Shown one piece after another: positions 1 through 8,554 of a DNA stretch of 64,000 bases. Each line of letters opens with the position of its first letter. The first letter of the stretch is position 1. Made by a program: the position numbers and the translations under genes. The stretch is from WHTK01 sp963711035 (GTDB lineage: Bacteria; Chloroflexota; Dehalococcoidia; DSTF01; WHTK01): NCBI GenBank assembly GCA_963711035.1, contig CAVQCN010000003.1:496001-560000 (forward strand), given 5' to 3'. The notes below the pieces were generated by a model. That model saw only the letters and a list, made by a program, of their open reading frames with translations. It was not told where the DNA came from and did no database searches.

Positions 1-843
1 GTCATGCACGATCTTCACGGGCCGGCCCGTGACCTGAGAGAGGTAGTAGGCGATCGGCAGGCTGGCAGGCGACGTCTTGGAGCCGAAGTCGCCGCCGACG
101 AAGATCGGGTGCATGACCAGCCTGTCTTCGGCGAGCCCCATCGACGAGGCGTAGGGCTCGCGGACGCGATAGGGCGCCTTGGAGCAGGCCCAGACCTGCG
201 CCGTCCCCGTCTCCTTGTCGTCCCAGGCGACGATGGCCTGCGGCTCCATGTAGGCGCCGTGCTGCACCTGGCTGTAGTAGCTGTGCTCGAAGACCTGGTC
301 GGCCTCCGCGAACCCCTTTTCCAGGTCGCCCTTCTCGAACACCTGGCGGACGTAGGCGTTGGACGGCTGGTCCAGCTTGTTGCGGACGCCCTCGTAGTCG
401 TTGTAGTCGGGGTGGAGGATGGGCGCGTCGGGCTTCATCGCCTCCAGCACGTCGGACACGGCGGGCAACTCTTCGTACTCGACCTCGATCAGGTCGAGGG
501 CCTGCTGGGCGATGTCCTCGTCGTCAGCCGCTACGGCGGCAACGCGCTCGCCGACGTAGCGCACGCGGTCCTTGGCCAGCACCGGTACGTCGCGCAGGCT
601 GCGGCCGAAGAGGTGTCCCGGCAGATCGGCGCCAGTGATCACGGCGTGGACGCCGGGCAGCGCCTTCGCCGCGGAGGTGTCGATGCGGACGATGCGAGCG
701 TGAGGGTGCGGGCTGCGCAGCGAGCGGCCCCAGAGCATTCCGGGCAGGTTGACGTCGCCCGCGTAGGTTGCCTGGCCGGTGACCTTCAAGAAGCCATCGA
801 CACGCGGCACCGCCTTCCCGATGTACTGGTAGGTAGCGACCAA
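1..843 (-). CDS. Xanthine dehydrogenase family molybdopterin-binding subunit, N-terminal part
   Basis: This is the first 281 residues of the large, Mo-cofactor-binding subunit of a xanthine dehydrogenase / aldehyde oxidase family hydroxylase; the rest lies beyond the left edge. The frame begins YQYIGKAVPRVDG and carries GGDFGSK at about residues 250-256, the pterin-contacting region of the family. It aligns by eye along its whole length with the complete paralogue at 9366-11588. I place the start at TTG 841-843 because GGAGG (851-855 on the other strand) lies 7 bases upstream and no ATG or GTG fits the conserved N-terminus. The first 58 bases overlap the end of the CDGSH gene, so the two are probably co-transcribed. 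The substrate cannot be told from this fragment. Confidence 0.88.
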   Translation of the reverse strand, partial: MVATYQYIGKAVPRVDGFLKVTGQATYAGDVNLPGMLWGRSLRSPHPHARIVRIDTSAAKALPGVHAVITGADLPGHLFGRSLRDVPVLAKDRVRYVGERVAAVAADDEDIAQQALDLIEVEYEELPAVSDVLEAMKPDAPILHPDYNDYEGVRNKLDQPSNAYVRQVFEKGDLEKGFAEADQVFEHSYYSQVQHGAYMEPQAIVAWDDKETGTAQVWACSKAPYRVREPYASSMGLAEDRLVMHPIFVGGDFGSKTSPASLPIAYYLSQVTGRPVKIVHD

Positions 844-1616
844 GGGAGAACCTCCACGAGTTCGAATAAGCGAAGAATCGGCTGTGTGTTGCGGGCCGAT
901 CGTATGCCCCGGACGGAACCCGTAGCAAGCGAAGGAGGCTTCGCCGTCAGCGCTCGTCGAAGTGCAGCGTCCATGTGGCTGCCGTCGCAGAAGGGCTTGT
1001 TGCCGGACGCGCCGCAGCGGCACAGCGTCACGCGATTGCGCCGCTCCCACTCCTGGCCGTCGGCGCCGACGACCGGCACGCCGCCGCGTACCCAGATCGG
1101 CCCGCCCGGCAGCACGGCGACGTCCTGGGGCAGCTCCGGCTCGACCGGCGCGCCGTCCTTGTCGAGCAGGACGATGCGGCCGGAGGGGCAGCGCCAGATC
1201 ATGTCGCGCATGAGCTCACGCTTGGCCGGATCGTCTCGCTCTTCGAGCAGTTTCCAGACGTTGGTCGTGCGCGTGCCGCAGAAGCCGGCCGAGAAGCACA
1301 GGACAACGTCGTCGGCGACGGCGTCGTCACCGTTACGGTCGACCTCGGCGCGCTCCAGGTACGGGCGCCGGTCGGCGGTCTCGCTACCATCGAAATCGAT
1401 CGACTCGTGGGTGGCATCGCAGAAGGGCTTGTTGCTCGATTGGCCGCAGCGGCAGAGCTCCACGGGCCGTCGCCGCACCGGAATCTCGCGCAACGTGTGC
1501 CAGTCGATGGGTTCGCCGTTAAAGGTGTGCACCGGCAACATCTCCGTCAAGGGCAGGTCGCCGTATACGACATAGGGTCCGTTAGGCTCGATCTCGACGT
1601 GCGGCGACTCATCCAT
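786..1616 (-). CDS. CDGSH iron-sulfur protein with two CDGSH motifs
   Basis: A 276-residue cytoplasmic iron-sulfur protein. Motif 1 has C55, C57, C66 and H70 (CDATH in place of CDGSH) and motif 2 has C199, C201, C210 and H214 (canonical CDGSH); each C3H set normally binds a 2Fe-2S cluster. Between them, C107, C113 and C143 in CFSAGFC and RCPSG resemble the YjdI/Fer4_19 mono-cluster domain, so three clusters are possible. The ATG at 1616 was preferred over one 57 bases upstream because GGAGG sits 6 bases before it. The last 58 bases overlap the molybdenum hydroxylase start. Position beside a Rieske ferredoxin, a ferritin-like protein and a flavin reductase suggests an electron carrier, but the partner is inferred. 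Confidence 0.85.
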   Translation of the reverse strand: MDESPHVEIEPNGPYVVYGDLPLTEMLPVHTFNGEPIDWHTLREIPVRRRPVELCRCGQSSNKPFCDATHESIDFDGSETADRRPYLERAEVDRNGDDAVADDVVLCFSAGFCGTRTTNVWKLLEERDDPAKRELMRDMIWRCPSGRIVLLDKDGAPVEPELPQDVAVLPGGPIWVRGGVPVVGADGQEWERRNRVTLCRCGASGNKPFCDGSHMDAALRRALTAKPPSLATGSVRGIRSARNTQPILRLFELVEVLPWSLPTSTSGRRCRVSMAS

Positions 1617-1762
1617 GTGCTGCCTCCTCGCGCTGAACAGTAGCAGGTCTGGCCTTCGTAGGGGATTCATCAACTCTTCTCAAGATGGTGGCGCTTTTGC
1701 CGTAGCCAGCCCATATCATGCTGTCGTTCGAGTCCGACGCGAAGAGATGCGGTAAAGCGCGC

Positions 1763-1781
1763 GGCACTATATCGTAGTGCC
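1763..1781. promoter_or_regulatory. Inverted repeat upstream of the Rieske gene
   Basis: Perfect 7-bp arms GGCACTA and TAGTGCC are separated by 5 bases. The element lies 52 bases before the Rieske start, between the divergent CDGSH and Rieske genes, and includes a TATATC hexamer that could act as a -10. No convincing -35 is seen. An operator is the simplest reading, but no binding protein is indicated. Confidence 0.45.
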
Positions 1782-1833
1782 TGCGAAGACCGGGCGGCTT
1801 TGCGGCCCGAGGCGGGAAAGGAAGGATTTTCGC

Positions 1834-2130
1834 ATGGCAGTCGTAGGCAAGACGGGTGACCTGGCGCCGGGCCAGATTTCGAGCTTCGAGGTGAACGGCG
1901 AGCAGGTTGCCGTCGCTAATGTTGGCGGGCAGTTCTACGCCTTTGGCGACACGTGCACGCACCGCGGCTGCAGCCTCGCCGACGGCGAGCTCAACGGCAA
2001 CGTCGTCACATGCGCCTGCCACGGCGGGCAGTTCGACGTCACGAGTGGCGAGGTCATCGGTGGGCCGCCGCGTGAGAACGTGAAGAGCTACAGCGTCAGC
2101 GTCGAAGGCGACAGCCTCGACGTCAGCTAG
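1834..2130 (+). CDS. Rieske-type ferredoxin
   Basis: A 98-residue soluble Rieske [2Fe-2S] protein. The ligands are visible as C41-T-H43 and C60-A-C-H63, with the usual 16-residue spacing between the two loops. There is no membrane anchor or second domain, so it matches the ferredoxin component of Rieske-type oxygenase systems rather than the bc1 Rieske protein. The start is ATG 1834, with an AAGGAAGGA ribosome site 7 bases upstream; the frame is open further upstream but without a ribosome site. It is followed after 32 bases by the cyclic-nucleotide-binding protein. Its likely role is shuttling electrons between the reductase at 4139 and an acceptor nearby. Confidence 0.9.
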   Translation: MAVVGKTGDLAPGQISSFEVNGEQVAVANVGGQFYAFGDTCTHRGCSLADGELNGNVVTCACHGGQFDVTSGEVIGGPPRENVKSYSVSVEGDSLDVS

Positions 2131-2162
2131 CAGCGGCCGGCGCGACCGATGAGGCGAAGAAG

Positions 2163-2594
2163 ATGACCAACAACGAGAGCGTTCTGGCCAACGTACCGTT
2201 ATTCACGGGGCTCGATCCTGCCAGCCTCGATGCGCTGGAGGCGTTTACATTCCGGCGCACCTTCGCGCCCGAAGAGATCATCGTCGAAGAGGGACGCACC
2301 GGCAACGGCCTCTTCGTCGTGCTGTCCGGTAACGTCGAGGTGATCAAGGCGATGAACACGCCTCGTGCCCAGAAGCTGGCCGTGCTCGGCCCCGGCGAGC
2401 CCTTCGGCGAGATGGCGCTGCTGGGCGAGTGGCCTCGCACTGCCACCGTGCGCGCCATCGAGGCGACCGAGTGCCTGGGCATGGACCGCTGGGTGTTCCT
2501 GGCTCACCTCGAGAAGGAGCCAAAGATGGCGATCCGCATGCTGCAGATCCTGGCGCAGCGCCTGGCCGAAGCGGGAGATCAGGTCGCCGAGTAG
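2163..2594 (+). CDS. Stand-alone cyclic nucleotide-binding domain protein
   Basis: A 143-residue protein that is essentially one CAP-type cyclic nucleotide-binding domain. The phosphate-binding cassette is well kept: FGEMALL at 81-87 and PRTATV at 91-96, including the Glu and Arg that contact ribose and phosphate in the family. A C-terminal helix follows but there is no helix-turn-helix, so it is not a Crp-type transcription factor. It follows the Rieske gene by 32 bases in the same direction and probably shares its transcript. A role sensing cAMP or cGMP for the redox cluster is inference; it could equally have lost ligand binding and be structural. Confidence 0.85.
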   Translation: MTNNESVLANVPLFTGLDPASLDALEAFTFRRTFAPEEIIVEEGRTGNGLFVVLSGNVEVIKAMNTPRAQKLAVLGPGEPFGEMALLGEWPRTATVRAIEATECLGMDRWVFLAHLEKEPKMAIRMLQILAQRLAEAGDQVAE

Positions 2595-2672
2595 GCTTCA
2601 GACTCCCGCCCGGGTTAGTCAGACGGTTTCACCAGGCTCCGCCGTCAGACGCAGTCGCAGTTCGCCGGCGGC

Positions 2673-3932
2673 CTAGGCCTCGGCCTCTGCCGGCGTCTGC
2701 AGCGCCGCCGCGTGGCGGGCGATAGCATCCCGTACCTTGCCCAGCGCCGCCGGCGCTCCCTGCTGCGATTGCAGGAAGCGGCAGTAGTTGAGCAACTCTG
2801 TCATGCGCTCGTGGAAGACAGACCAGCCGGAATCGCGGTGGGCAGGGACTGTAGCGGCGCGGGATAGGCGGAAGCCGGGGCCGGCGTTCTTACCGGGATA
2901 CGATGGACCGGCGGGCAGCGCGGTCAGCATGGTGCCCAGCGGGTCGATGATGTCCACCATGAGGCCTTCCGTGATGTGCGCCAGCCGCACGAACTCCTCC
3001 TCCGATTCCTCCGCGTGCAGGAAGAGGCGTCCCAGCATCTGCACCAACAGCTCGTAGCAGCCGTCGAACAGGTTGCAGAGATCGGCGGTGGTTGCATCGT
3101 CGATCATGTTGATGTCGTCGGGGTCGGTCATGTCCGTCGGCATGATTGAGTACGGGTTGGCCAGCACGGGGCGGGCGGGCTGGAAGTCCGGGTCTTCCGA
3201 CAGGATTTGCCTGTACTCGTCGTAAATGCTCTTGAACTTGGCGTAGTGGGAGTCGGTGGTCTCCTCGCTGGCGCCTTCTCCCTGCACGACGATGATCTTG
3301 ATTGCCTCCATCGCCGACGGCAGGTCGACGACCGGGACCAGGCCGTCCAGCTCGAAGTGCTCAGTGTCGGTTTGCGCCTCCGGCGGGCCGATGAAAAGCC
3401 CTTCGGGGCCGTACTTTTGGGCCAGGTAGATGATGCCGTCCTCAATGCCGCGGTAGAGCTTGCCCTGCGTGTCGAAGGCGCGCTCACTGGAGAAGATGTC
3501 GCTGAGTCGCGGCTGGGCCATCGAAGGGAGAGAGCGGCGTCCGGTGACCTGCTCGATGGGCTTCTCGATGGCGATGAACTGTTCCAGCGTCTCCAGAGTG
3601 AAGGGGAGGAGGCCAAGCTTGAACTCTGCTCCGTAGGCGCGCGGGCTGGTCGGCAGGTTGGGACGGTGCAGCTGCGGCGCGCCGCCAACCGCGGTGAGGA
3701 TGTTGCAGACCGACGCCAGGTGCAGCATCTCCTCGACGGCGATCCCTTTGATGAGGCGCCGCCAACGCCGGATGGCGCGCAGCTGCTCTTCGGTTACGCC
3801 CTCGTCGACGCCATTCTTCAGTGTGAACGCGGTGAAGAGGTAGCAGCACATGATGCCGTGCTCCAACTCTGCCGCCTCCGTGAGCAGATAGATGAGCTGG
3901 GATCGGTTCTCGATCTTGATGGAAGCTTCCAT
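2673..3932 (-). CDS. Ferritin-like domain protein (VioB / iminophenylpyruvate dimer synthase type)
   Basis: A 419-residue protein whose first 90 residues match the ferritin-like domain found in VioB and related proteins: AELEHGIMCCYLF (E24, H25) and AVEEMLHLASVCNIL (E67/E68, H71), followed by GGAPQLHRPNLP. These carboxylate and His residues would form a metal site in a four-helix bundle. The remaining 300 residues have no domain I can name. The start is supported by AAGGAGG 5 bases before ATG. It converges on the Rieske/cNMP pair and diverges from the flavin reductase. Family members act in violacein and rebeccamycin pathways, but no such genes are here, so the substrate is unknown. Confidence 0.8.
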   Translation of the reverse strand: MEASIKIENRSQLIYLLTEAAELEHGIMCCYLFTAFTLKNGVDEGVTEEQLRAIRRWRRLIKGIAVEEMLHLASVCNILTAVGGAPQLHRPNLPTSPRAYGAEFKLGLLPFTLETLEQFIAIEKPIEQVTGRRSLPSMAQPRLSDIFSSERAFDTQGKLYRGIEDGIIYLAQKYGPEGLFIGPPEAQTDTEHFELDGLVPVVDLPSAMEAIKIIVVQGEGASEETTDSHYAKFKSIYDEYRQILSEDPDFQPARPVLANPYSIMPTDMTDPDDINMIDDATTADLCNLFDGCYELLVQMLGRLFLHAEESEEEFVRLAHITEGLMVDIIDPLGTMLTALPAGPSYPGKNAGPGFRLSRAATVPAHRDSGWSVFHERMTELLNYCRFLQSQQGAPAALGKVRDAIARHAAALQTPAEAEA

Positions 3933-4138
3933 CTCTTCCTCCTTGAGGAGACATTACGCGGAGCGAGACGCCTTGTCCGCGTCACGCACCCTGGCAGATT
4001 GTAGCGGCAGCTGCGCCTAGGTTCAGCCTTTCTTCGCACTGGACAGCAAATCAACCGTCTCTTAACACGTGACCCATCTATCGCCCAGGCCTGGCTTCGG
4101 CCATGATGAGACCAAGCGACACAGCGAGCAGGATGCCC

Positions 4139-4861
4139 ATGGACTCGACTTTCCGCATCAAACTGAAGCGCCAGACGCAGGTAGCCTCCGGCACCGGATC
4201 GTTCTACTTCGAGAAGCCGAACGGGTTCGATTACGAAGCCGGCCAGTTCGTCGAGATGACGCTGGACGGCGTCGAGGAGGCCTCAGACGCCGACCGCGTT
4301 CACTCCTTCACGCTGTGCAGCGCGCCCTGCGAGGACGACCTCATGATCACCACCCGCCTGCGCGATAGCATCTTCAAGCAGACGCTGCGCGCCTTGAAGC
4401 CCAGCGACGAGGTTGTCATCGAGGGACCGTACGGCACCTTCACGCTGCGAGAGGACACGCCGCGACCCGTCGTGCTGATCGCGGGCGGCGTCGGCATCAC
4501 ACCGATGCGCAGCCTGCTCACGCAGGCAGCGGTGGACGGCCGCCTGGACGACGTCTTCCTCTTCTACTCCAACCGAACGCCGGACGAGTGCGCCTTCTTC
4601 GGGGAGCTGGACGAGCTGCAGAAAACGCACGGGGGTTTCCACTTCGTCCCGACGATGAGCGGGCTGACGCCGGAGCACACCGACTGGCAGGGTGAGCGCG
4701 GCCGGGTCGATTTCGGCCTGCTGTCGCGCTACGTGGATCCTGTGCGCGCCTGCTTCTACGTTTCCGGCCCGCCAGGGCTGGTCGGCGCCATGCGCACGAT
4801 GCTCGCCGAGAACGGCATCGAGCGTCAGAACATCCGCGTCGAGAACTTCGACGGCTACTAG
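4139..4861 (+). CDS. FAD-dependent ferredoxin--NAD(P)H reductase family protein
   Basis: A 240-residue flavoprotein of the ferredoxin-NADP reductase superfamily. RVHSFTLCS at 53-61 is the flavin-binding RxxS-type motif, GGVGITP at 116-122 is the nucleotide-binding loop, and CFYVSGPPGLV near the C-terminus is the usual last strand. No 2Fe-2S domain is attached, so electrons must leave to a separate carrier such as the Rieske or CDGSH protein nearby. ATG 4139 has AGCAGG 6 bases upstream and was preferred over ATG 4103 and 4133. The gene ends at a strong hairpin. Family assignment is firm; the partner is inferred from neighbourhood. Confidence 0.88.
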   Translation: MDSTFRIKLKRQTQVASGTGSFYFEKPNGFDYEAGQFVEMTLDGVEEASDADRVHSFTLCSAPCEDDLMITTRLRDSIFKQTLRALKPSDEVVIEGPYGTFTLREDTPRPVVLIAGGVGITPMRSLLTQAAVDGRLDDVFLFYSNRTPDECAFFGELDELQKTHGGFHFVPTMSGLTPEHTDWQGERGRVDFGLLSRYVDPVRACFYVSGPPGLVGAMRTMLAENGIERQNIRVENFDGY

Positions 4862-4885
4862 CAGGGCGCCGACGCTTTCAGACGC

Positions 4886-4918
4886 GAAGAGGGGGACTCG
4901 GTAAGAGTCCCCCTCTTC
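4886..4918. terminator. Hairpin terminator between convergent genes
   Basis: A perfect 14-bp stem (GAAGAGGGGGACTC with its complement) closes a 5-base loop. It lies 24 bases after the flavin reductase stop and 48 bases from the end of the opposing osmoprotectant operon, so it probably serves both directions. There is no long T tract. Confidence 0.8.
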
Positions 4919-4966
4919 ATTGGTCAAACTTCGCGGGCGTTAGACCTGGCTTCGTCGTACTCGTGC

Positions 4967-5965
4967 CTAGTTGATGAAGCCGTTGTCCTTCAGGAACTGC
5001 TCGGCGACGTCCTTCGGGTCCATGCCGTCCACGTCCACCTTGGCGTTGAGCGACTGCATGGTCTCGTTGGTCAGCTTGGCCGTAATCGGGTTGAAGATCG
5101 CGTCGAGCTGGTCGGAGTACTTGTCGTAGGCGTCCTTGCGGATCGTCATGGCGACGTTGTAGATGGGGAAGTAGCTCTTGTCATCCTGCAGGACGACGAG
5201 GTTGTTGGCGGCGATGGTGCCGTCCGTGGCGAACGCTTCGCCGAAGTTACATGGATCGCCCTTCTTGACCTCCGACGGGATCAGGGAGAACTCGATCTCC
5301 GAGACGTTGGACTGGGGCAGACTGAAGCCGTAGGCCTTCTCGACGCCTGGCCAGCCGTCGTCACGCGTGAGGAACTCCGTCGCGGCGCAGACGGTAGCGT
5401 CGGAAGGGTTGCTGTTCGCCAGGTTGGCGTAATCGGAGATGGTCGAGACGTTCATTGACTGGCTGCGATCCGCGGCCGTCACCAGCGCGTAGGTGTCGTT
5501 CATGGGCGCCGGATCCAGCCAGACGATGTTGTTCTTCTGCAAGTCCTCCTGGGCCACCTGCTTGTAGAGCTCCTGCGGATCGGTCGGCGCGTTGCTGACC
5601 TCGTGGCCGAGGTGAGTGCTCCAGCCGGTGCCGGTGTACTCCCAGTACATGTCGATGTCGCCCGATGTCAGGGCCGTGCGGACGTTGGACGTACCGGTGA
5701 TGCCCGTCTTGTCCTCGACCTTGGCGCCGGCGTTCTGGAGCGCCAGGATGGCGATCTGTCCCAGTACCAGCTGCTCGGTGAACTCCTTGGAGCCGACCTT
5801 GAAGGACGCGCCGTCCAGGCTGTTCGCGCTACTGCCGCCACCAGCCGACGGGCTGGCGCTGCTGCTGGCCGGCGTGCTCGTGGCGCTGCTGTTGTTGCTG
5901 CTACTGCAGCCGACACAGAGCGCCAGCGCTACCAGCACCCCTCCTATACCCATCCAATACTTCAT
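4967..5965 (-). CDS. Osmoprotectant ABC transporter substrate-binding lipoprotein
   Basis: A 332-residue secreted solute-binding protein of the glycine betaine/choline (OsmF/OpuBC) type. A short hydrophobic signal ends in the lipobox LCVGC, followed by a long Ser/Thr/Ala linker and the domain opening VGSKEFTEQLVLGQI, the hallmark of this family. MYWEYTGTGWSTHLG holds the aromatic residues that cage quaternary amines in homologues. ATG 5965 was chosen because GAAGGAG lies just upstream and it starts the signal peptide; the frame continues upstream into the permease without a ribosome site. It is the last gene of a four-gene operon with two permeases and an ATPase. Confidence 0.92.
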   Translation of the reverse strand: MKYWMGIGGVLVALALCVGCSSSNNSSATSTPASSSASPSAGGGSSANSLDGASFKVGSKEFTEQLVLGQIAILALQNAGAKVEDKTGITGTSNVRTALTSGDIDMYWEYTGTGWSTHLGHEVSNAPTDPQELYKQVAQEDLQKNNIVWLDPAPMNDTYALVTAADRSQSMNVSTISDYANLANSNPSDATVCAATEFLTRDDGWPGVEKAYGFSLPQSNVSEIEFSLIPSEVKKGDPCNFGEAFATDGTIAANNLVVLQDDKSYFPIYNVAMTIRKDAYDKYSDQLDAIFNPITAKLTNETMQSLNAKVDVDGMDPKDVAEQFLKDNGFIN

Positions 5966-5997
5966 GATGTGCTCCTTCCTTCCATTAGGTGCGTCAG

Positions 5998-6693
5998 TCA
6001 CAGCCCGCGAGGGCGAAGCAAGTCTTCCGAGACACCGGCCAGGTAGTCGATGGTCAGGGCGAGGCAGGCGACGAGGACGCTGCCGGTAAACGTCATCAGG
6101 GGGCGGCCCTGCACGATGCCGGTCGTGATGATGGCGCCGAGCCCGCCGGCGTTGATGAAGACGCCCAGGGTCGCGGTGCCGACGTTGAGCACCAGCGCCG
6201 TACGTACGCCGGCCAGCATCACCGGCACGGCGAGCGGCAGCTCGATGCGGGTGAGTACACCGAGGCGGCCCATGCCCATGCCCCGCGCCGACTCGATGAC
6301 GAACTCGTCGACCTGCTGCAAGCCGACCATCGTGTTGCGCAGCACGACGAGGGCGGAGTAGGCGACCAGGGCCGCGATCATGGGCCAGAAACCGATGTCC
6401 CAAATCAGGGCCAGCAGGACTACGACGCCGATCGATGGCGTTGCCTGGCCGATGTTGAACAACGCGACAATGAGCGGCGCAATACGTCGTGCGAAGCCGC
6501 GCGTCAGCAGGATGCCCGTCGGGATGGCGATCACCAGCACCAGCACGGTGGAGACCACCGTCATGCGCACGTGCTCGAGCGTGGCCTGCCTGACGAAGTC
6601 CACGTTGATGCGGCGCTGTTCGATGCTGTCGAGGTGCTGACCGTGCAGCCACAGGACCAGCGCCAGTAACGTGGCGGCGATGAGCGCCGGCAT
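5998..6693 (-). CDS. Osmoprotectant ABC transporter permease (first of two)
   Basis: A roughly 231-residue inner-membrane permease with about six hydrophobic segments. The EAA-loop region reads ARGMGMGRLGVLTRIELPLA, where the ATPase docks. The start is uncertain. ATG 6693 begins just before the first membrane segment but has no ribosome site, while the frame stays open back to the ATPase stop at 6771. No ATG, GTG or TTG occurs in that stretch, so an ATA or ATC start there is possible. It lies 32 bases before the binding-protein gene and pairs with the permease at 7910. Confidence 0.85.
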   Translation of the reverse strand: MPALIAATLLALVLWLHGQHLDSIEQRRINVDFVRQATLEHVRMTVVSTVLVLVIAIPTGILLTRGFARRIAPLIVALFNIGQATPSIGVVVLLALIWDIGFWPMIAALVAYSALVVLRNTMVGLQQVDEFVIESARGMGMGRLGVLTRIELPLAVPVMLAGVRTALVLNVGTATLGVFINAGGLGAIITTGIVQGRPLMTFTGSVLVACLALTIDYLAGVSEDLLRPRGL

Positions 6694-6770
6694 GAACAGG
6701 TAGCCGGCGATGGATCGACGGTGCTCCGCAGCGAGGACTGATTCCTGGACCTCGGCTCCGATGACAGCCT

Positions 6771-7913
6771 CTATGACTCGCCGCCTTCCTCGACGTTGCG
6801 CATGCTGCGCACCGTCGCGTTGATGCGGTCGATATCGACGACGCCCAGGTAGGCGCCGTCGTCGTCCACCACGACGGCAACGCTGTAGTGCGAGCCGATC
6901 AACTCGTTGAGCGTGCTGCTCAGCGTGGCCCGCAGGCCGACCAGTGCGGTGACCGGCACGCCGACCTCGCCCAGCTTGTTGCCGTTGAGGTGGTTGAGGC
7001 CTTCCATGTCCAGCCAACGGAGGGGATGGCGGCGGTCGTCCAGCACGAGCACGGCGTTCTTGCCGGTGTCTTCCAGCACACGGCGCACCGTCGCCACGTC
7101 CGCGCCGTCCTGCACCGTGGGCCAGACGCCGAGCTCGATCTCGCTGACGCGGCTCAGGTTGAGGCGCTTGAGCGAGGCGTCACGGCCGATGAAGTCAGCT
7201 ACGAAATCATCCGCCGGGTTGACGAGAATGTGCTCCGGCGTGTCGTACTGGGCGATGCGCGAATGATCGCGCAAGATGGCGATGCGGTCGCCCATCTTGA
7301 TCGCCTCGTCGATGTCGTGTGTGACGAAGACGATGGTCTTCTTGATCTCGCTCTGGATTCGCAGGAACTCGTTCTGCAGGCGGTCGCGTGTGATCGGGTC
7401 GATAGCGCCGAAGGGCTCATCCATCAGCATCACGTCGGGGTCGGCGCTCATGGCGCGCGCCACGCCGACACGCTGGCGCTGGCCGCCGGAGAGCTCCTTG
7501 GGGTAGCGGCGCCGGTACATGGCCGGGTCCATGCCCACCATGTCCAGCAGCTCGTCGACACGCTGGGCGATGCGCTGCTTGTCCCATCCCAGCAGTCTGG
7601 GCACCGTGGCGATGTTGTCGGCGATGGTCATGTGCGGGAAGAGGCCGATCTGCTGAATGACGTACCCCATACGGCGCCGCAGGTGGTCGGGATTTACGCG
7701 CGTGACGTCTTCGCCGTCGAGGAGGATGCGGCCGGACGTCGGCTCGATGAGGCGGTTGATCAGCTTCATCGTCGTCGTCTTGCCGCAGCCGGAAGGTCCG
7801 ACGAGGATGACGATCTCGCCCTCGGGGATGTCCATGGTGAGGGACTCGACGGCCGGCTCGCGCTGGCCGGGGAACTGCTTGGTGAGCTCCTCCAGGCGGA
7901 TCTTGATCGTCAT
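6771..7913 (-). CDS. Osmoprotectant ABC transporter ATPase with CBS domains
   Basis: A 380-residue ATPase of the OpuCA/ProV type that drives the neighbouring permeases. Walker A is GPSGCGKTT, the signature is LSGGQRQR, Walker B is VMLMDEPFGAIDP and the switch is FVTHD. After about residue 250 two CBS repeats follow (for example AVLVLDDRRHPLRW and VAVVVDDDGAYLGVVDID); in homologues they sense ionic strength or nucleotides. The start overlaps the upstream permease stop by 4 bases, which indicates translational coupling. Confidence 0.93.
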   Translation of the reverse strand: MTIKIRLEELTKQFPGQREPAVESLTMDIPEGEIVILVGPSGCGKTTTMKLINRLIEPTSGRILLDGEDVTRVNPDHLRRRMGYVIQQIGLFPHMTIADNIATVPRLLGWDKQRIAQRVDELLDMVGMDPAMYRRRYPKELSGGQRQRVGVARAMSADPDVMLMDEPFGAIDPITRDRLQNEFLRIQSEIKKTIVFVTHDIDEAIKMGDRIAILRDHSRIAQYDTPEHILVNPADDFVADFIGRDASLKRLNLSRVSEIELGVWPTVQDGADVATVRRVLEDTGKNAVLVLDDRRHPLRWLDMEGLNHLNGNKLGEVGVPVTALVGLRATLSSTLNELIGSHYSVAVVVDDDGAYLGVVDIDRINATVRSMRNVEEGGES

Positions 7914-8554
7914 CGGATGCCTCTGGGCGTCGTCAGCCGGAACACAAGCACGTAGAAGATGTCGAAGAGTACGGCGAGGACGATGACGCCCAGGATGCCG
8001 CCGATCACGAGGTTCATGGCGCCCGGCCGTGTCATGCCGTTGAGGCCGTCGAAGATCTCGTTGCCGAAGCCAGGGCCCAGTACGTACGCGCCCAACGCAG
8101 CGATGCCGACAATGAGCACCGTGGCAACCCGGATGCCTGTCAGAATGACCGGCCAGGCCAGAGGCAGCTCGATGCGCAGCAGGCGGTGAACCCGCCCCAT
8201 GCCCATGCCCTGGGCGGATTCCACGATCGCCGGGTCCACTTCGCGCAGGCCGACAATCGTGTTGCGCAGGATGGGTAGCAGCGCGTACATCGTGAGGGCC
8301 ACGACCACCGGCTTCGTGCCAAGGCCAAAGGGCTGGATGAAGAGGCCGAACAGTGCCAGGGAAGGGATGGTGAGGAAGACGCCGGCAGTGGCCAGCACCA
8401 GTTCGCGTGGACGATCGGTGCGGTAGGTGAGCAGGCCGAGGCTGACGCCGATGACTGTCGCGATGACAATCGCCATACCGACGACGATGGCGTGCTCGAT
8501 ACCCAGGTGGACCAGATGCCGCCAGCGATCCTGCAGGTATTCAGCGAAGGTCAA
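7910..8554 (-). CDS. Osmoprotectant ABC transporter permease (second of two)
   Basis: A 214-residue inner-membrane permease with about five or six membrane segments and the EAA loop AQGMGMGRVHRLLRIELPLA. It is the promoter-proximal gene of the four-gene operon (permease, ATPase, permease, binding lipoprotein). Its sequence resembles the permease at 5998 closely enough to suggest an old duplication. It overlaps the ATPase start by 4 bases. The AT-rich stretch upstream is the only space available for the operon promoter. Confidence 0.92.
   Translation of the reverse strand: MTFAEYLQDRWRHLVHLGIEHAIVVGMAIVIATVIGVSLGLLTYRTDRPRELVLATAGVFLTIPSLALFGLFIQPFGLGTKPVVVALTMYALLPILRNTIVGLREVDPAIVESAQGMGMGRVHRLLRIELPLAWPVILTGIRVATVLIVGIAALGAYVLGPGFGNEIFDGLNGMTRPGAMNLVIGGILGVIVLAVLFDIFYVLVFRLTTPRGIR

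Noticed and set aside
4..1575. Long plus-strand open frame of 523 codons at the left edge
   Set aside because: It is antisense to the hydroxylase and CDGSH genes, whose motifs are unmistakable. The translation is rich in Arg, Val and Gly without any known motif.
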